DNA from: Croceicoccus sp. Ery15
GTDB taxonomy: Bacteria; Pseudomonadota; Alphaproteobacteria; Sphingomonadales; Sphingomonadaceae
Direction: 5' to 3'
Assembly: GCF_020985305.1 (NCBI RefSeq)
Contig: NZ_CP087588.1
Span: 496,001 to 560,000, forward strand
Length of the DNA stretch: 64,000 nucleotides
Positions 1-9,338 of the stretch are shown here, one piece after another (the first letter of the stretch is position 1; each line of letters begins with the position of its first letter). Both the position numbers and the translations under genes were made by a program. Under the pieces are notes generated by a model. The model ran no database searches. It saw only the letters and a program-made list of their open reading frames with translations, and was not told the DNA's origin.

Positions 1-134
1 CCGGCATTCTCTAAGGGGTTTGGCGAGAGCCTGCTTCTTGCAAAGCCAGCGCAGCTTAAAAAGACCTGACCACTACCCGGCATCGCGACACAAGATTCGA
101 TGCCGGGGAATGCTCAATACTCGGACTGAAGACC

Positions 135-416
135 TTAATGGGGGCCGTGGCCTGCGTGCGGATCATGCGCGCCCTGATCATGCCCCATCGCACCATGATC
201 CATCGTCGAATGGTCCATCATCTGGCAGACCAACTTGCCGTCCTTACCCTTGACCATCACGCCTTGCATCTTGGTCGTTCCGTGCATCATTTCACACGTC
301 TGGGGTTTGGGAGCGGGTTTTGCGGTTTGGCTGGGCTGTGCAGTAGCGGTCGGCTGGGCATAGGCCGATGTCGCAAGTATTGCGGCGGCGGTGACTGCCA
401 TGAAACTACGGTACAT
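135..416 (-). CDS. Met/His-rich small periplasmic protein, probable copper binder
   Basis: A 93-residue protein with a clear signal peptide ending at about residue 20 (AYA|Q). The C-terminal third is a run of MDH, HG and GH motifs (HSTMDHGAMGHD) that resembles the metal-binding N-terminus of CopB encoded at 4131. A central Cys pair (C41, C64) is also present. The start at 416 is supported by a GGAGAA ribosome site 7 bases upstream; the open frame continues further up but overlaps the DUF411 gene, so the longer version is unlikely. It lies 20 bp downstream of the DUF411 gene on the same strand and is probably co-transcribed. The inferred role is periplasmic copper buffering; no named family is recognised. 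Confidence 0.75.
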   Translation of the reverse strand: MYRSFMAVTAAAILATSAYAQPTATAQPSQTAKPAPKPQTCEMMHGTTKMQGVMVKGKDGKLVCQMMDHSTMDHGAMGHDQGAHDPHAGHGPH

Positions 417-436
417 TGTTGTTCTCCAAGTTTTGA

Positions 437-916
437 TCAGTTGTAATTGCTGAATACGGACAGCCCGTTCGCTCCAAAGGCGATGACCTGATAAGGTTGC
501 TTGTGATCGCCCATTTCCATTCCGGGCGAACCGACGGGCATCCCGGCTACAGCCAGCCCGGCCACGCCTTCGGGCTTTTCGCGCAATAACCGCGCGATGT
601 CGGTTGCAGGGACGTGCCCTTCGATTACATAACCCTCGACGATCATGGTGTGGCATGAACGAAGATCGCGCGGCACTCCGTGCCGATCCTTGATCGCGGT
701 CATATCGGTACTGTCCTGCACCGACACTTCGGACTGCATGTTTTCGGTAAAGTGCTCTGCCCAATCCTTGCAGCATCCACAGTTGGGATCGCGAAACATC
801 GTGCTGCCAGCAGCCTGTGCAGCGCCCGAACAGGCCGCCAATGCCATCAGCAATGCTGCGCCGACGTAGGAAAGCTGCGGAACGCGATGTTGTTTTGACA
901 TGTTCATATCGGCCAT
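437..916 (-). CDS. DUF411 family periplasmic copper-associated protein
   Basis: The mature part matches DUF411: an N-terminal CGCC motif (DPNCGCCKDW) and the C-terminal block CHTMIVEGYVIEGHVP followed by GMPVGSPGMEM, with Cys, His and Met as likely copper ligands. Family members sit beside copper resistance genes and are thought to handle periplasmic copper. The leader could be a lipoprotein signal (lipobox LAAC near residue 29) or an ordinary signal cut at AQA. Start is uncertain: ATGs at 916, 907 and 901 are in frame and none has a strong ribosome site. It is transcribed away from the cnr-like/cop operon, sharing the 90-bp region 917-1006. A decayed second DUF411 gene lies near 9110-9313. 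Confidence 0.85.
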   Translation of the reverse strand: MADMNMSKQHRVPQLSYVGAALLMALAACSGAAQAAGSTMFRDPNCGCCKDWAEHFTENMQSEVSVQDSTDMTAIKDRHGVPRDLRSCHTMIVEGYVIEGHVPATDIARLLREKPEGVAGLAVAGMPVGSPGMEMGDHKQPYQVIAFGANGLSVFSNYN

Positions 917-1006
917 TACGCTTTGGCCCCGTGCACCCCTCAAATATTTTTGAGGGTTCGTCGGAGTGTCGGCGTAAGGAAGGGCAGCAAGCAGGATCGA
1001 GGCAGT

Positions 1007-1291
1007 ATGCAGGACGACAACCGACTGAACATGGCCCTGAAGGGAGTAAGTGGCTCTGACGAAGCCGCGATAGCCGATGATTTCATGGATGGGGTCTGGA
1101 TGCAGGCGGGCCGGTTGAAAGCAATGTCGGCTCGTCGCCGTCGTCTTGCGTTGATGGGGGTTATGATGTTCGTCGGACTTGGCGCTGGCTTCTCAACCAC
1201 GCATACGCCTGCTCGCGCGGAAGCCGCCGGACATCGCCTGATCGATGGGACCGATCTCTCTCCCGCCGCTCTATTGCACGTCGAACCGTGA
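1007..1291 (+). CDS. CnrY-like membrane anti-sigma factor
   Basis: A 94-residue protein with a soluble acidic N-terminus (DEAAIADDFMDGVW), one membrane segment (about residues 48-66) preceded by an RRRR positive-inside stretch, and a short periplasmic tail. Size, topology and position, directly before a CnrX-like sensor and an ECF sigma gene, match CnrY (about 95 residues), the single-pass anti-sigma of the Cupriavidus cnrYXH system. Sequence similarity is too weak to see by eye, so the call rests on context. The 1007 ATG follows GAGG at 999-1002; the longer frame from 923 would run into the divergent promoter. Its last bases overlap the GTG start of the next gene (GTGA), indicating translational coupling. 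Confidence 0.6.
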   Translation: MQDDNRLNMALKGVSGSDEAAIADDFMDGVWMQAGRLKAMSARRRRLALMGVMMFVGLGAGFSTTHTPARAEAAGHRLIDGTDLSPAALLHVEP

Positions 1292-1728
1292 AGCTCGGCG
1301 GTCTTCAGCTTTTGCTCGCCATAGCGCTGGCGCTGGCGGCCGGCGTTATTGGCGCGTTCGCCGCCGGTGAATTGCGCCAGACAACGCAGCCGCAGACGCT
1401 CCATCACTTTGTGCATGATGAGTTGGACCTGACCGACCGGCAGAAAGCGCAGATGGAACAGCTTGAAGATAATTTCGCGGTAGAGCGACAGGAAATGGAA
1501 CTCTCATTGCGCGCCGCGAATGCAGGGCTCGCGGCCGCGATGGAAGACGAGCATGAATACGGCCCCAAGGTCGTCGGCGCGATCGACGAGGTTCACGACC
1601 GCATGGGCGATCTGCAAAAGGCAACGGTTCGCCATGTCTTTGCCATGCGCGCCCTGCTCGATCCGCAGCAGCAGCTGCGCTTCGACCGACAGGTGGCCAG
1701 TTCGCTGACCAGCGAACCTGGTGAATGA
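1288..1728 (+). CDS. CnrX-like periplasmic metal sensor
   Basis: A 146-residue protein with an N-terminal membrane anchor (residues 5-27) and a helical periplasmic domain of the CnrX/CpxP-Spy (heavy-metal resistance) type. The five metal ligands known for Cupriavidus CnrX (H42, H46, E63, H119, M123) all have counterparts at a constant offset of three: H39, H43, E60, H116 and M120. In CnrX these bind Ni(II) or Co(II), causing release of the sigma factor from CnrY. The gene starts with GTG overlapping the stop of the upstream anti-sigma gene and ends 6 bp before the ECF sigma gene. Metal sensing is therefore well supported; which metal is sensed in vivo next to copAB is open. Confidence 0.8.
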   Translation: MKLGGLQLLLAIALALAAGVIGAFAAGELRQTTQPQTLHHFVHDELDLTDRQKAQMEQLEDNFAVERQEMELSLRAANAGLAAAMEDEHEYGPKVVGAIDEVHDRMGDLQKATVRHVFAMRALLDPQQQLRFDRQVASSLTSEPGE

Positions 1729-1734
1729 CCCGCG

Positions 1735-2289
1735 GTGCAGGTCGGGCCTGACAAGGATGAGCGTGATCTGATCGGCAAGGCGAAAGAAGGCAACAGGTCC
1801 GCTTTCAGCCAGCTTGTAAGGCCGCATCTGCCGCCCCTGATGGTGTTAGCCCGCCGCATGCTGGGATCGGCGGAGGATGCCGAGGACGCCGTCCAGACGG
1901 CGCTAGCGTCAACGTGGATGGCACGGGCGAGGCTCGATCCCGAACAACCGATCGCACCATTCTTGACTACGGTCACGCTGAACAAATGTCGCGACAGGAT
2001 CAGGCGGCGCAAGGTGGCGCGGCTTGTTGGCCTGTCCGACGCGATTTATGCCGTTTCCTCTGACGATCCGGACCAGTTGCGATCTGCGGCAGGCCGGGAA
2101 TTGCTGACGCGAACGGCGCGGGCAATCGAGAGGCTACCCCTGAAGCTGCGTGAGGCGCTGGTGCTAGTCGCCTTGGACGGACGCAGTCAGGCAGAGGCGG
2201 CCCAGCTATTGGGCGTGACCGAGAAAACGATCGAAACACGTATCTATCGCGCTCGGCAAAAATTGCGCGAGAAACTGGATTTTTCCTGA
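1735..2289 (+). CDS. CnrH-like ECF RNA polymerase sigma factor
   Basis: A 184-residue ECF sigma-70. Region 2 is seen in LVRPHLPPLMVLARRMLGS with EDAEDAVQTAL, and region 4 as a C-terminal helix-turn-helix (LVLVALDGRSQAEAAQLLGV with ETRIYRARQKLREKL). GTG is the likely start, 6 bp after the sensor gene. Third gene of the anti-sigma/sensor/sigma module; copA begins 33 bp downstream on the same strand with no visible terminator. By analogy with CnrH it should be held at the membrane by the 1007 product and released when the 1288 product binds metal, probably autoactivating the operon. Its target promoter was not identified by eye. Confidence 0.85.
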   Translation: MQVGPDKDERDLIGKAKEGNRSAFSQLVRPHLPPLMVLARRMLGSAEDAEDAVQTALASTWMARARLDPEQPIAPFLTTVTLNKCRDRIRRRKVARLVGLSDAIYAVSSDDPDQLRSAAGRELLTRTARAIERLPLKLREALVLVALDGRSQAEAAQLLGVTEKTIETRIYRARQKLREKLDFS

Positions 2290-2322
2290 GGGGTGTTTGC
2301 TGCCTGCGCGTAAGCAAGGGTT

Positions 2323-4131
2323 ATGACATTCAAGACCGTTCACAAACCTCTCTCACTGCAACGTCGGCGCTTCCTGGCCAGTAGCGCTGGTGCCGCCAGT
2401 CTGATCGGCATGGGCCATGCCGTACCCGCATGGGCGCGCGGCGGACATGGTGGCGCGATGGCGCGCAAGGGCAGCGATGTTCTGTCGGGTGAACATCTCT
2501 CCATGACGGTCAGGGATGCGGCCTTCGCCACCGGCAAACGCCATGGTCCGGCGGTAACGGTGAATGGAACACTGCCCGGTCCGCTGCTGCGATTGACAGA
2601 GGGACAGAACCTTGTCGTCGACCTGCTGAATGAAAGCTCGGGGGAAACTTCGATCCATTGGCACGGGCTGCTGGTGCCCTTCCTGATGGATGGCGTTCCG
2701 GGCGTATCGATGACTGCGGTTCAGCCGGGAGAGAGTTTCCGGTACGAATTCCCGATCCGGCAGGCAGGCACCTACTGGTGGCATGCGCACACCATGCAGG
2801 AGCCGATGGGCCATTACGGGCCCATTATTATTGATCCAGCCGGTGGCGATCCGCACGGCGTGCACCGCGACTATGTGGTAATGCTGTCGGACTGGTCGCC
2901 GATGCATCCGCACACGCTGATGAAGAAACTGAAGGTGGGCGAGGCGCCGTTCAACTTCCAGAAGACCACCGCCAGCGACGATTACGCTCTGTCCGGCGTG
3001 GATCGCCGGATGTGGGCGCGGATGCGTATGATGCCGACCGATATTTCGGACGTTTCAGCGCCGCTCTACAGCTATCTCATCAACGGTCATGGTCCCGAAG
3101 ACGGGCTGGAATTCGCTTTCAACCCCGGTGAACGCGTGCGGCTGCGCTTCATCAACGGTTCGGCGATGACTTTCTTCAATGTGCGGATTCCGGGCGTGGC
3201 GATGCAGGTGGTCGCCGCCGACGGTCAGGATGTGCGTCCGGTCGAAGTGGACGAGTTCCAGATCGGCAATGCCGAGACCTATGACGTGATCGTCGAGCCT
3301 CGCGGTGCGGATGCGTTTGCCATCGTGGCAGAGGCGATGGACCGCTCTGGCATGGGGGTCGCGATGCTGACCGCGCGGCAAGGCGCCAGCGGCGCAGTCC
3401 CGCCGCTGCGCGATCCGCCGCTGCTGACCATGGTCGACATGGGAATGAACCATGGCTCTGCGGATGGCGCGATGGATCATTCTGCCATGGGGCATGGCGG
3501 TATGGATCACTCCGGTAGCGGCGCCATGGACGGCATGGAAATGCGGGACATGGACATGAGCGGCATGTCGATGCGCGATACCTCCCTGCTTCCACCCGAG
3601 GTGAAGGTTGGCCCCGGACTCGACATGGTGTCGATGAACCCTGTGGACCGCATGGGCGATCCGGGCATCGGTTTGGCCGACGTCGGACACCGCGTGCTGA
3701 ACTACCGGCAGCTTGTTGCCGCGCGCATGAACAGCGACATGCGTCAGCCGACGCGGCTGAAGGAGATTCACCTGACCGGCAATATGGAACGCTATATGTG
3801 GTCGTTCGACGGCAAGAAGTTTTCTGCCGTTACCGATGATCCGATCCGCTTTGCGTTCAATGAACGGGTCCGCGTGAAGCTGGTGAACGACACCATGATG
3901 GCGCATCCGATCCACCTTCACGGCCATTTCTTCGAACTGGTGAACGATGCCCCGCATGGCCACCAGCCTTTGAAGCACACTCTGATCGTGCAGCCCGGTG
4001 GCAGCGCGCAATTCGACCTGACCGCGAACGAGCCGGGCGACTGGGCGTTTCACTGCCACCTGATCTACCACATGCATAATGGCATGTTCCAGGTCGTCAC
4101 CGTCCGCCCACTGCAGGGAGGGGAGGGTTGA
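2323..4131 (+). CDS. copA: CopA family periplasmic multicopper oxidase
   Basis: A 602-residue copper-resistance multicopper oxidase (PcoA/CopA type) of normal family length. It begins with a Tat signal (RRR at 14-16, then FLASSAGAASLIG). The copper sites are all visible: HWHG and WWHAH in the first cupredoxin domain, then HPIHLHGHFFE and the type 1/3 motif HCHLIYHMHNGM near the C-terminus. A Met/His-rich insert (MDHSAMGHGGMDHS onward) is the usual Cu(I)-binding loop. Family role: oxidation of Cu(I) to Cu(II) and copper binding in the periplasm. It lies between the ECF sigma gene (33-bp gap) and copB (one-base TGATG overlap), suggesting one operon from 1007 to 5231. Confidence 0.95.
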   Translation: MTFKTVHKPLSLQRRRFLASSAGAASLIGMGHAVPAWARGGHGGAMARKGSDVLSGEHLSMTVRDAAFATGKRHGPAVTVNGTLPGPLLRLTEGQNLVVDLLNESSGETSIHWHGLLVPFLMDGVPGVSMTAVQPGESFRYEFPIRQAGTYWWHAHTMQEPMGHYGPIIIDPAGGDPHGVHRDYVVMLSDWSPMHPHTLMKKLKVGEAPFNFQKTTASDDYALSGVDRRMWARMRMMPTDISDVSAPLYSYLINGHGPEDGLEFAFNPGERVRLRFINGSAMTFFNVRIPGVAMQVVAADGQDVRPVEVDEFQIGNAETYDVIVEPRGADAFAIVAEAMDRSGMGVAMLTARQGASGAVPPLRDPPLLTMVDMGMNHGSADGAMDHSAMGHGGMDHSGSGAMDGMEMRDMDMSGMSMRDTSLLPPEVKVGPGLDMVSMNPVDRMGDPGIGLADVGHRVLNYRQLVAARMNSDMRQPTRLKEIHLTGNMERYMWSFDGKKFSAVTDDPIRFAFNERVRVKLVNDTMMAHPIHLHGHFFELVNDAPHGHQPLKHTLIVQPGGSAQFDLTANEPGDWAFHCHLIYHMHNGMFQVVTVRPLQGGEG

Positions 4132-5231
4132 TGCGCGTCGCCTCTATTCTCGCTCTGCCTATGATGGGTCTGTCGGCTCCCGCGCTGGCGCAGGATCACG
4201 ATCACCACGCCATGCCGCAGAGTGAGGCGGAAGCCTGCCCGCCTGCCGAGCACGACCACGGCGCCATGCCGATGGCACCATGCCCCGAACAGTCGGGCGA
4301 GTCGGTCAGCGATCATTCGGCCATGGCCCACGGCACGGTCGATCATTCATCGATGGACCATGAGGCAATGAGACACGAGGCCCCGCAGCACGTGGATGAT
4401 CATCCTATGGACCACAGCGCGATGGACCACCAATCCATGGATCATTCCGCGATGGGCCACGATGCGATGGCGGGTGATGCCGAAATCCCGAAAGCGCCGC
4501 CGCCGCCCGAGGCCTTTTCCGGTCCGCTCCATGCCGCCGATGCATTCGTCGGAGCAGAGGTGATGGCCGCATCGCGCGCATCGGTGACGCGCGAGGTAAG
4601 CGGGATGACCGTGTTCTGGCTTCAGGGTGACCGGTTGGAATATCGGGCGCGTGGCGGAGATGACGGCTATCTCTGGGACCTGCAGGGCTATTACGGCGGC
4701 GATATCGACAAGCTCTGGCTGAAGAGCGAGGGCGAAGGCAGCTTCGGTGAAAGTCCGGAATCGGCAGAGGTTCAGGCCCTGTGGAGCAGCGCGATCGGCC
4801 CGTGGTGGGATGTACAAACGGGCATCCGTCAGGACCTGACCGGCCCGAACCGCACCCACGCGGTCATCGGCGTGCAGGGGTTGGCGCCGTATCTGTTCGA
4901 AGTGGATGCAGCGGCGTTCCTGTCGAACAAGGGCGACCTGACTGCCCGTATCGAGGCAGAGCTCGACCAGCGCATTACCCAGCGGCTGATCCTGCAGCCG
5001 CGCATGGAGGTCGGCTTGTCCGCGCAGGGCATTCCCGAACTGGGTGTTGGTGCCGGTTTCGACAGTTTCGAGGCGGGCATCCGCCTGCGCTACGAGATCG
5101 CCCGCGAATTCGCGCCCTATGTCGGTGTCGAGCAGGAATGGAAATTGGGCGATAGCGTCAAATATGCCCGTGCCGACGGCGAGGATGCGAGCGTGACAAA
5201 CTATGTGATTGGTGTGCGGTTCTGGTTCTGA
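4131..5231 (+). CDS. copB: CopB family outer-membrane copper resistance protein
   Basis: A 366-residue protein: signal peptide ending ALA|Q near residue 21, then about 100 residues rich in MDH repeats (HSAMDHQSMDHSAMGH), then a C-terminal beta-barrel with GPWWDVQTGIRQDL and a terminal FWF, as in outer-membrane proteins. This is the PcoB/CopB layout. The ATG at 4131 overlaps the copA stop by one base; a TTG one codon earlier is less likely. CopB works with CopA in periplasmic and outer-membrane copper handling. Its stop codon is only 4 bp from the CTAG duplication of the IS5-family element, so any former downstream co-transcription with the P-type ATPase gene is interrupted. Confidence 0.93.
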   Translation: MRVASILALPMMGLSAPALAQDHDHHAMPQSEAEACPPAEHDHGAMPMAPCPEQSGESVSDHSAMAHGTVDHSSMDHEAMRHEAPQHVDDHPMDHSAMDHQSMDHSAMGHDAMAGDAEIPKAPPPPEAFSGPLHAADAFVGAEVMAASRASVTREVSGMTVFWLQGDRLEYRARGGDDGYLWDLQGYYGGDIDKLWLKSEGEGSFGESPESAEVQALWSSAIGPWWDVQTGIRQDLTGPNRTHAVIGVQGLAPYLFEVDAAAFLSNKGDLTARIEAELDQRITQRLILQPRMEVGLSAQGIPELGVGAGFDSFEAGIRLRYEIAREFAPYVGVEQEWKLGDSVKYARADGEDASVTNYVIGVRFWF

Positions 5232-5239
5232 AAAGCTAG

Positions 5240-6085
5240 GTTTCGTGGACAAAGCTTGACTGTGGACTCGGACCTTGATTCAAGGCTGGCTTTTGGAGGC
5301 AGCCTTGGGCGAGCGGATTGGCGTTACGGACGAAGAGTGGGAAGTGATCGGGCCGCTGCTGCCACCTGAGCGGGGTCGTGGCTGCCGTCCGGCGCAGGAC
5401 AACCGCCCCTATTTCGAAGGCATGATGTGGATCGCGCGGACCGGAGCGCAGTGGCGTCACCTGCCGGATGAGTATGGCAAGTGGAACAGCGTTTTCCGGC
5501 GCTATCGACGATGGGTTACGACCGGCGTGTTCGATGCCATGCTGGAGACGCTGGCGGAACTGGCGGGGCGCGACACAGCCGCCGACATGATCGATAGCAC
5601 CGTGGTCCGGGCACATCATTGTGCCGTCGGCATAAAAAGGGGACTCAGCAAACCGAGGCGCTTGGCCGATCGCGCGGCGGCTTCACCACCAAGCTCCACG
5701 CAAGGTGCGATGCCAGAGGCTTGCCCCTCGGCTTCGTGCTGACACCGGGGCAAGCGCACGATGTGCAGGGCTTCGCACCGCTGTTCCGCATGATAACTGA
5801 CCGGATCGAGGCCTTCCTGGCTGATCGGGGATACGATGCCGATGCGATCCGCGAAGAGATTGAGGCGGCGGGCGTCGAGGCGGTGATCCCGGCCAAGGCG
5901 GGCCGGCGTAATCCCGCCGCGCATGATCGCGCGAAATACAAGTGGCGCAACCTGATCGAGCGACTGTTCAATAAACTCAAGAACTGGCGACGCGTTGCGA
6001 CCCGCTACGACAAAACCAAGGAATCCTATCTCGGCTTCGTCGCGCTCGCCTCAGTCAAACTCTGGATACCCTTTGTCCACGAAAC
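5240..6085 (+). mobile_element. IS5 family (IS427-like) insertion sequence, first type
   Basis: A complete-looking 846-bp element. Inverted ends: GTTTCGTGGACAAAG at the left and its complement CTTTGTCCACGAAAC at the right. The element is bracketed by the direct repeat CTAG (5236-5239 and 6086-6089). It is a different element from the three IS5 copies further on (different transposase sequence). It sits just after copB and before the promoter of the copper ATPase gene. Confidence 0.9.
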
Positions 6086-6089
6086 CTAG
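5275..6089 (+). CDS. IS5 family transposase, two frames joined by frameshift
   Basis: Two overlapping frames (5275-5742 and 5619-6089) together encode one DDE transposase of about 270 residues. The first holds the N-terminal domain (TDEEWEVIGPLLPPERGRGC) and the first catalytic Asp (DMIDSTVVRAHH); the second holds GRSRGGFTTKLHA, the second Asp (LADRGYDADAIR) and the Glu region (RNLIERLFNKLKNWRR). The shift would occur at the A5G4 run near 5633-5643, as in other IS427-group elements with programmed frameshifting. The stop codon TAG lies in the flanking CTAG duplication, not in the element itself. Confidence 0.85.
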
Positions 6090-6250
6090 GAAGCGAATAT
6101 CTGACTGGCTAAAACCAAAGCTTAAGCCAATTGGTGGCCAAATTGCCCAGAAAGGCAAAGATGGGCGAACGGCAGATTTAAGCTAATGAACTTTTGAGCA
6201 GGAATGACCGGTTTGTCGGCGACAGCGGTTAAAATGATAAGAATTTCCTC

Positions 6251-6273
6251 CTTGACCCTAACATGATGTCAAG
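6251..6273 (+). promoter_or_regulatory. CueR-type operator and promoter of the copper ATPase gene
   Basis: A perfect dyad CTTGAC-N11-GTCAAG. The left arm contains the -35 box TTGACC (6252-6257), and a plausible -10 (TTAGAT, 6276-6281) lies 18 bp away, the stretched spacing typical of MerR/CueR-activated promoters. It is 34 bp before the ATPase start at 6307, and the matching CueR-like gene is in the same operon. Confidence 0.8.
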
Positions 6274-6306
6274 CCTTAGATGATACGTCGGCAAGGAGAT
6301 AAGCCG

Positions 6307-8637
6307 ATGGATGAGCATCACCACTGTAATCACGATCATGCCGCGGCAGGCAGGGCGGAAGTCACCGATCCCGTGTGCGGGATGATGGTCGATCCGGAGG
6401 CGACGGCACATCACGCCACGCATGACGGGCATGATTATCATTTCTGCAGCGCCCGCTGCCGCACGCATTTTATTGAAGATCCGGATCGCTGGCTGAACCC
6501 GGCGGACGAAGTACCCGCCCCCGAAGGAGCAATCTGGACCTGCCCGATGCACCCCGAGGTGCGTCAGGACCATCCGGGGGCATGCCCGATCTGCGGCATG
6601 GCGCTTGAACCTGAGATGGTGGACCCTGATGCCGGCCCGAACGAGGAACTGGTCGCCATGACGCGGCGGTTCTGGATCGGCCTTGCGCTCGCGCTGCCGG
6701 TGTTCCTGCTGGAAATGGGCGGGCATGTGTTTCCCGCGATCCACCATCTGGTGCCGATGGATGTCTCGGTCTGGGTGCAGCTGGCGCTGGCGACACCGGT
6801 TGTGCTGTGGGCGGGCTGGCCGTTCTTTACGCGGGCCGCGGCATCGGTTGCCACGCGCAATCTCAACATGTTCACCCTGATCGCGCTGGGGACCGGGGTG
6901 GCTTGGACCTATTCCATGGTGGCGACACTTGCCCCCGGCCTGTTTCCCGATGCGTTTCGCGCCGCCGATGGCTCCGTCGCGGTCTATTTCGAGGCGGCAG
7001 CGGTTATCACTGTGCTGGTCTTATTGGGGCAGGTTCTTGAGCTGCGCGCCCGCGAGCGGACTTCCGGTGCCTTGAAGGCGCTGCTCGGCCTTGCGCCGCG
7101 AACTGCGCGCCGGATCGGTGCCGATGGCGACGAGGAAGTCGCGCTGGACGAACTGCAGGTCGGCGATCGCCTGCGCATCCGGCCGGGTGAGAAAATTCCA
7201 GTCGACGGCACTGTGGCAGAGGGGGCCTCTTCCATCGACGAATCCATGGTGACCGGCGAATCCATGCCCGTTTCCAAACAGGTGGGCGACCCGGTGATCG
7301 GCGGCACGATTAACACCATCGGCTCGCTGGTGATGGTGGCGGAAAAGCTTGGCAGCGAGACGCTACTGTCGCGCATCGTGCAGATGGTGGCGCAGGCCCA
7401 GCGTTCGCGCGCGCCGATCCAGCGGCTTGCTGACAAGGTAGCGGGCTGGTTCGTGCCGCTGATCCTCTTCGTGGCGCTGCTTGCCTTTGCCGCGTGGAGC
7501 CTGTGGGGGCCGGATCCGCGCCTTGCCCATGCGCTGGTGGCAGCGGTGGCCGTGCTGATCATCGCCTGCCCCTGTGCACTTGGCCTTGCGACGCCGATGT
7601 CGATCATGGTCGGCGTGGGACGAGGTGCCGAGGAGGGTATATTGGTCAAGAATGCCGAGGCGCTGGAGCGGATGGAAAAAATCGACACGCTTGTCGTCGA
7701 CAAGACCGGCACGCTGACTGAGGGCAAGCCTTCCGTCACCCGCATCGTGACGCTGGGCAATCTGGCGGAGGACGAGGCGCTGCGCCTTGCCGCAGGGGTC
7801 GAACAGGCGTCGGAACATCCGCTCGCGCAGGCGATCATGGCCGAAGCTGCGCGGCGCGGCCTTGCTGTGCCCGCAGCCAGCGACTTTGTTTCTCCCAGCG
7901 GCAAGGGCGCGCGCGCGATTGTCGAGGGGAAGCGGATCCTGGTCGGCAATGCGACCTTCCTGCGCGAGAACGGCGTCGATCCCGATCTGGCGGCGCAGGA
8001 CGCCGATCACCTCCGGCAGGATGGCGCGAGTGCGATATTGATGGCCGCCGATGGCAAGGTCGCCGCCGTCATCGCCATCGCCGATGCGGTCAAGTCGACG
8101 ACTCCTGAAGCGCTGAAGGCCCTTCGCGCAGAGGGTATCCGCGTGCTGATGCTGACCGGCGACAACCGCACCACGGCTGAGGCGGTGGCAAGGTCGCTCG
8201 GCATTGACGAGGTCGAGGCCGATGTCCTGCCCGACCGAAAAAGCGCGGTGGTCGAACGGCTGCGCGCAGAAGGGCAGGTCGTCGCCATGGCGGGCGACGG
8301 GGTGAACGATGCCCCGGCGCTGGCAGCGGCGGACGTGGGCATCGCCATGGGGTCGGGCACCGATGTCGCCATCGAAAGCGCAGGGATCACGCTGCTGGGC
8401 GGCGAGCTGACCGGCATCGCCCGCGCCCGGACGCTGAGCCGCAAGGTCATGTCAAACATTCGGCAAAACCTTGTCTTCGCCTTTGGCTATAATGCGCTGG
8501 GCGTACCGGTGGCTGCGGGCGTGCTCTATCCGCATTTCGGCATATTGCTGTCCCCCGTGATCGCAGCGGCGGCGATGTCGCTGTCCTCTGTCAGCGTGAT
8601 CGGCAATTCGCTGCGGCTGAAGGCGGCAAGGCTGTGA
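6307..8637 (+). CDS. Copper-translocating P1B-type ATPase
   Basis: A 776-residue heavy-metal ATPase. In order: a His-rich start (HHHCNHDH), a YHS domain ([19 protein letters not shown]), a heavy-metal-binding segment ([17 protein letters not shown]), the membrane core with the CPC metal motif (421-423), the phosphorylation motif DKTGT (D465) and the hinge GDGVNDAP. No HMA domain is present; the YHS/CPMHP layout replaces it, common in alphaproteobacterial CopA/SilP-like exporters. It pumps Cu(I) (possibly Ag(I)) from the cytoplasm. The start at 6307 is preferred over 6280 because AAGGAG lies at 6293-6298 and 6280 overlaps the -10 box. It overlaps the cueR-like gene. Confidence 0.95.
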   Translation: MDEHHHCNHDHAAAGRAEVTDPVCGMMVDPEATAHHATHDGHDYHFCSARCRTHFIEDPDRWLNPADEVPAPEGAIWTCPMHPEVRQDHPGACPICGMALEPEMVDPDAGPNEELVAMTRRFWIGLALALPVFLLEMGGHVFPAIHHLVPMDVSVWVQLALATPVVLWAGWPFFTRAAASVATRNLNMFTLIALGTGVAWTYSMVATLAPGLFPDAFRAADGSVAVYFEAAAVITVLVLLGQVLELRARERTSGALKALLGLAPRTARRIGADGDEEVALDELQVGDRLRIRPGEKIPVDGTVAEGASSIDESMVTGESMPVSKQVGDPVIGGTINTIGSLVMVAEKLGSETLLSRIVQMVAQAQRSRAPIQRLADKVAGWFVPLILFVALLAFAAWSLWGPDPRLAHALVAAVAVLIIACPCALGLATPMSIMVGVGRGAEEGILVKNAEALERMEKIDTLVVDKTGTLTEGKPSVTRIVTLGNLAEDEALRLAAGVEQASEHPLAQAIMAEAARRGLAVPAASDFVSPSGKGARAIVEGKRILVGNATFLRENGVDPDLAAQDADHLRQDGASAILMAADGKVAAVIAIADAVKSTTPEALKALRAEGIRVLMLTGDNRTTAEAVARSLGIDEVEADVLPDRKSAVVERLRAEGQVVAMAGDGVNDAPALAAADVGIAMGSGTDVAIESAGITLLGGELTGIARARTLSRKVMSNIRQNLVFAFGYNALGVPVAAGVLYPHFGILLSPVIAAAAMSLSSVSVIGNSLRLKAARL

Positions 8638-9059
8638 ACATCGGCGATGCAGCGCAGCGCACCGGCGTGACGCAGCGGATGATCCGCCATTACGAAAAGA
8701 TCGGCCTGATCCCCGCGCCGCTGCGCCGCGACAGCGGCTATCGCGATTATTCCGATGCCGACGTCAACCGCTTGCGCTTTATCGCCAATGCTCGCGACCT
8801 CGGCTTCTCGATCGAGGAGATTGGCGAGCTGCTGGCACTGTGGAGCGACGAGCATCGCGCAAGTGCCGAGGTCAAGGCGCTGGCGCTGGCCAAGGCCGAC
8901 GAGCTGGGCCGCAAGGTCGAGGCGCTGGCCGCCATGCGTGCGAGCCTCGTTCATCTCGCCCAAACCTGTCACGGTGATGACCGGCCTGACTGCCCGATCA
9001 TCGACAGCATGTCGGAAGACAGGAGGGCCATTCACGTCAATTCGGTCGAAGATGATTGA
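8634..9059 (+). CDS. cueR: CueR-type MerR family copper-responsive regulator
   Basis: A 141-residue MerR protein: N-terminal winged helix ([24 protein letters not shown]) with [10 protein letters not shown], a dimerisation helix, and a metal loop CHGDDRPDC with cysteines at exactly 112 and 120, the positions of the two Cu(I) ligands of E. coli CueR. The GTG start overlaps the TGA of the ATPase gene, so the two are translationally coupled. Expected action: Cu(I)-dependent activation at the stretched-spacer promoter at 6251-6281, giving positive autoregulation of the two-gene operon. Confidence 0.93.
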   Translation: MNIGDAAQRTGVTQRMIRHYEKIGLIPAPLRRDSGYRDYSDADVNRLRFIANARDLGFSIEEIGELLALWSDEHRASAEVKALALAKADELGRKVEALAAMRASLVHLAQTCHGDDRPDCPIIDSMSEDRRAIHVNSVEDD

Positions 9060-9313
9060 CAGCGGCCATCTCACGGCAAGTGCCACACGCTAAGCTCGCA
9101 GACCTGCTATGGAAAGACGCTCATGACACGGGCGATGGCGAACCGCAGTCTACCGGTCGCAGTTGCATGGTGCACACGATGGAATTCTGCGGCCAGATCA
9201 TTAAGGGACATGTTCCCACGGCCGAGATCAAACGCCTGCTTCGCGAAAGACCTCAGTGGGAAAGGGACCCAGCTGTAGCAGGTATGCCGAACGGTTCGGC
9301 TGGCATGGAGTAG
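9056..9313 (+). pseudogene. Remnant of a second DUF411 gene
   Basis: The frame ends with a block clearly related to DUF411: IIKGHVPTAEIKRLLRERP followed by AGMPNGSAGME, matching the C-terminal half of the 437-916 product. The N-terminal CGCC half is missing and the upstream residues do not resemble the family. There is no signal peptide and the only start overlaps the cueR stop. I read this as a decayed, non-functional copy. Confidence 0.65.
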
Positions 9314-9338
9314 AGTGGGCGCAGCCAGGCCTATCGGG

